A DNA stretch of 19,395 bases from NCBI GenBank assembly GCA_019307545.1, contig JAFDJI010000051.1, positions 1 to 19,395 on the forward strand, given 5' to 3'. Below the pieces are notes generated by a model, which was not told where the DNA came from, ran no database searches, and saw only the letters and a program-made list of their open reading frames with translations. Each line of letters starts with the position of its first letter. The first letter of the stretch is position 1. Of the stretch, positions 19,372 to 19,395 are shown piece by piece. The DNA is from Deltaproteobacteria bacterium. GTDB taxonomy: Bacteria > Myxococcota_A > UBA796 > GCA-2862545. The position numbers and the translations under genes are program-made.

Positions 19372-19395
19372 ATGCGCTTCACCTACCTGTGCCCC
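19372..19395 (+). CDS. Start of a plus-strand gene cut by the window edge
   Basis: The SD GAGGAGGT (19361-19368) precedes ATG at 19372, and the first eight residues are MRFTYLCP. A start of this kind with an early 'CP' recalls small zinc-ribbon proteins such as the FmdB type, but eight residues cannot support a name. TATAAT ends only 17 bases before the ATG, so the mRNA leader would be about 11 nt. Confidence 0.5.

Noticed and set aside
1..19395. CRISPR array, rRNA or tRNA genes
   Set aside because: No regularly spaced short repeats and no cloverleaf or rRNA-like conserved segments were seen on either strand.

Overview
This is high-GC DNA whose protein families suggest an uncultured myxobacterium-like member of the Myxococcota/Deltaproteobacteria. 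The window carries lipoproteins with lamin-tail domains (LTD), a protein with an AgmX/PglI-like C-terminus, a lipoprotein with a discoidin-like 'NADase-type glycan-binding' domain, and secreted beta-helix proteins. This taxonomic reading is an inference; no rRNA or marker gene is present.

Layout. 1-2122 (+): 3' part of an outer-membrane barrel-like protein ending in SdrD-B-like repeats. 2196-2538: decayed IS91-family 3' end that caps a secreted beta-helix gene (2406-3356, -). 3593-4075 (-): unrecognised small protein with a hairpin just before its Shine-Dalgarno (SD) sequence. 4283-4713: stub of an alcohol dehydrogenase gene joined to another IS91 3' end. 4306-9549 (-): surface operon of an AgmX/PglI-like membrane protein, an LTD lipoprotein, and a large beta-helix + 4xLTD lipoprotein whose C-terminus runs into the IS remnant. 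9553-10141: gene stubs and IS91 tails. 10220-12420 (+): two overlapping genes for exported proteins of unknown function, bracketed by IS91 tails. 12431-14081: a junkyard holding an IS91 tail, a K+-channel voltage-sensor fragment, a longer decayed IS91 transposase and the 3' half of an NAD(P)-binding oxidoreductase gene. 14167-15006 (-): glycan-binding-type lipoprotein. 15118-16439: methyltransferase gene flanked by pieces of RelE/ParE-type toxin genes, plus a Phd/YefM antitoxin. 16454-16589: another IS91 remnant. 16587-19257 (-): a NodU/CmcH-type carbamoyltransferase gene overlapping by 4 nt a radical SAM gene that resembles the archaeosine-synthase radical SAM family and is broken by a frameshift. 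19258-19395: divergent promoter region and the first eight codons of a plus-strand gene.

How it fits together. The dominant theme is repeated insertion and decay of at least two related IS91-family (rolling-circle HUH) elements, all in plus orientation. Their shared 3' termini can be mapped to the base by comparing copies within the window. These tails repeatedly cap minus-strand genes and join stubs of unrelated genes, as expected from one-ended rolling-circle transposition followed by deletion. The intact-looking functions are cell-surface display (beta-helix/LTD/AgmX group) and a carbamoyltransferase locus that may modify a small molecule or polymer.
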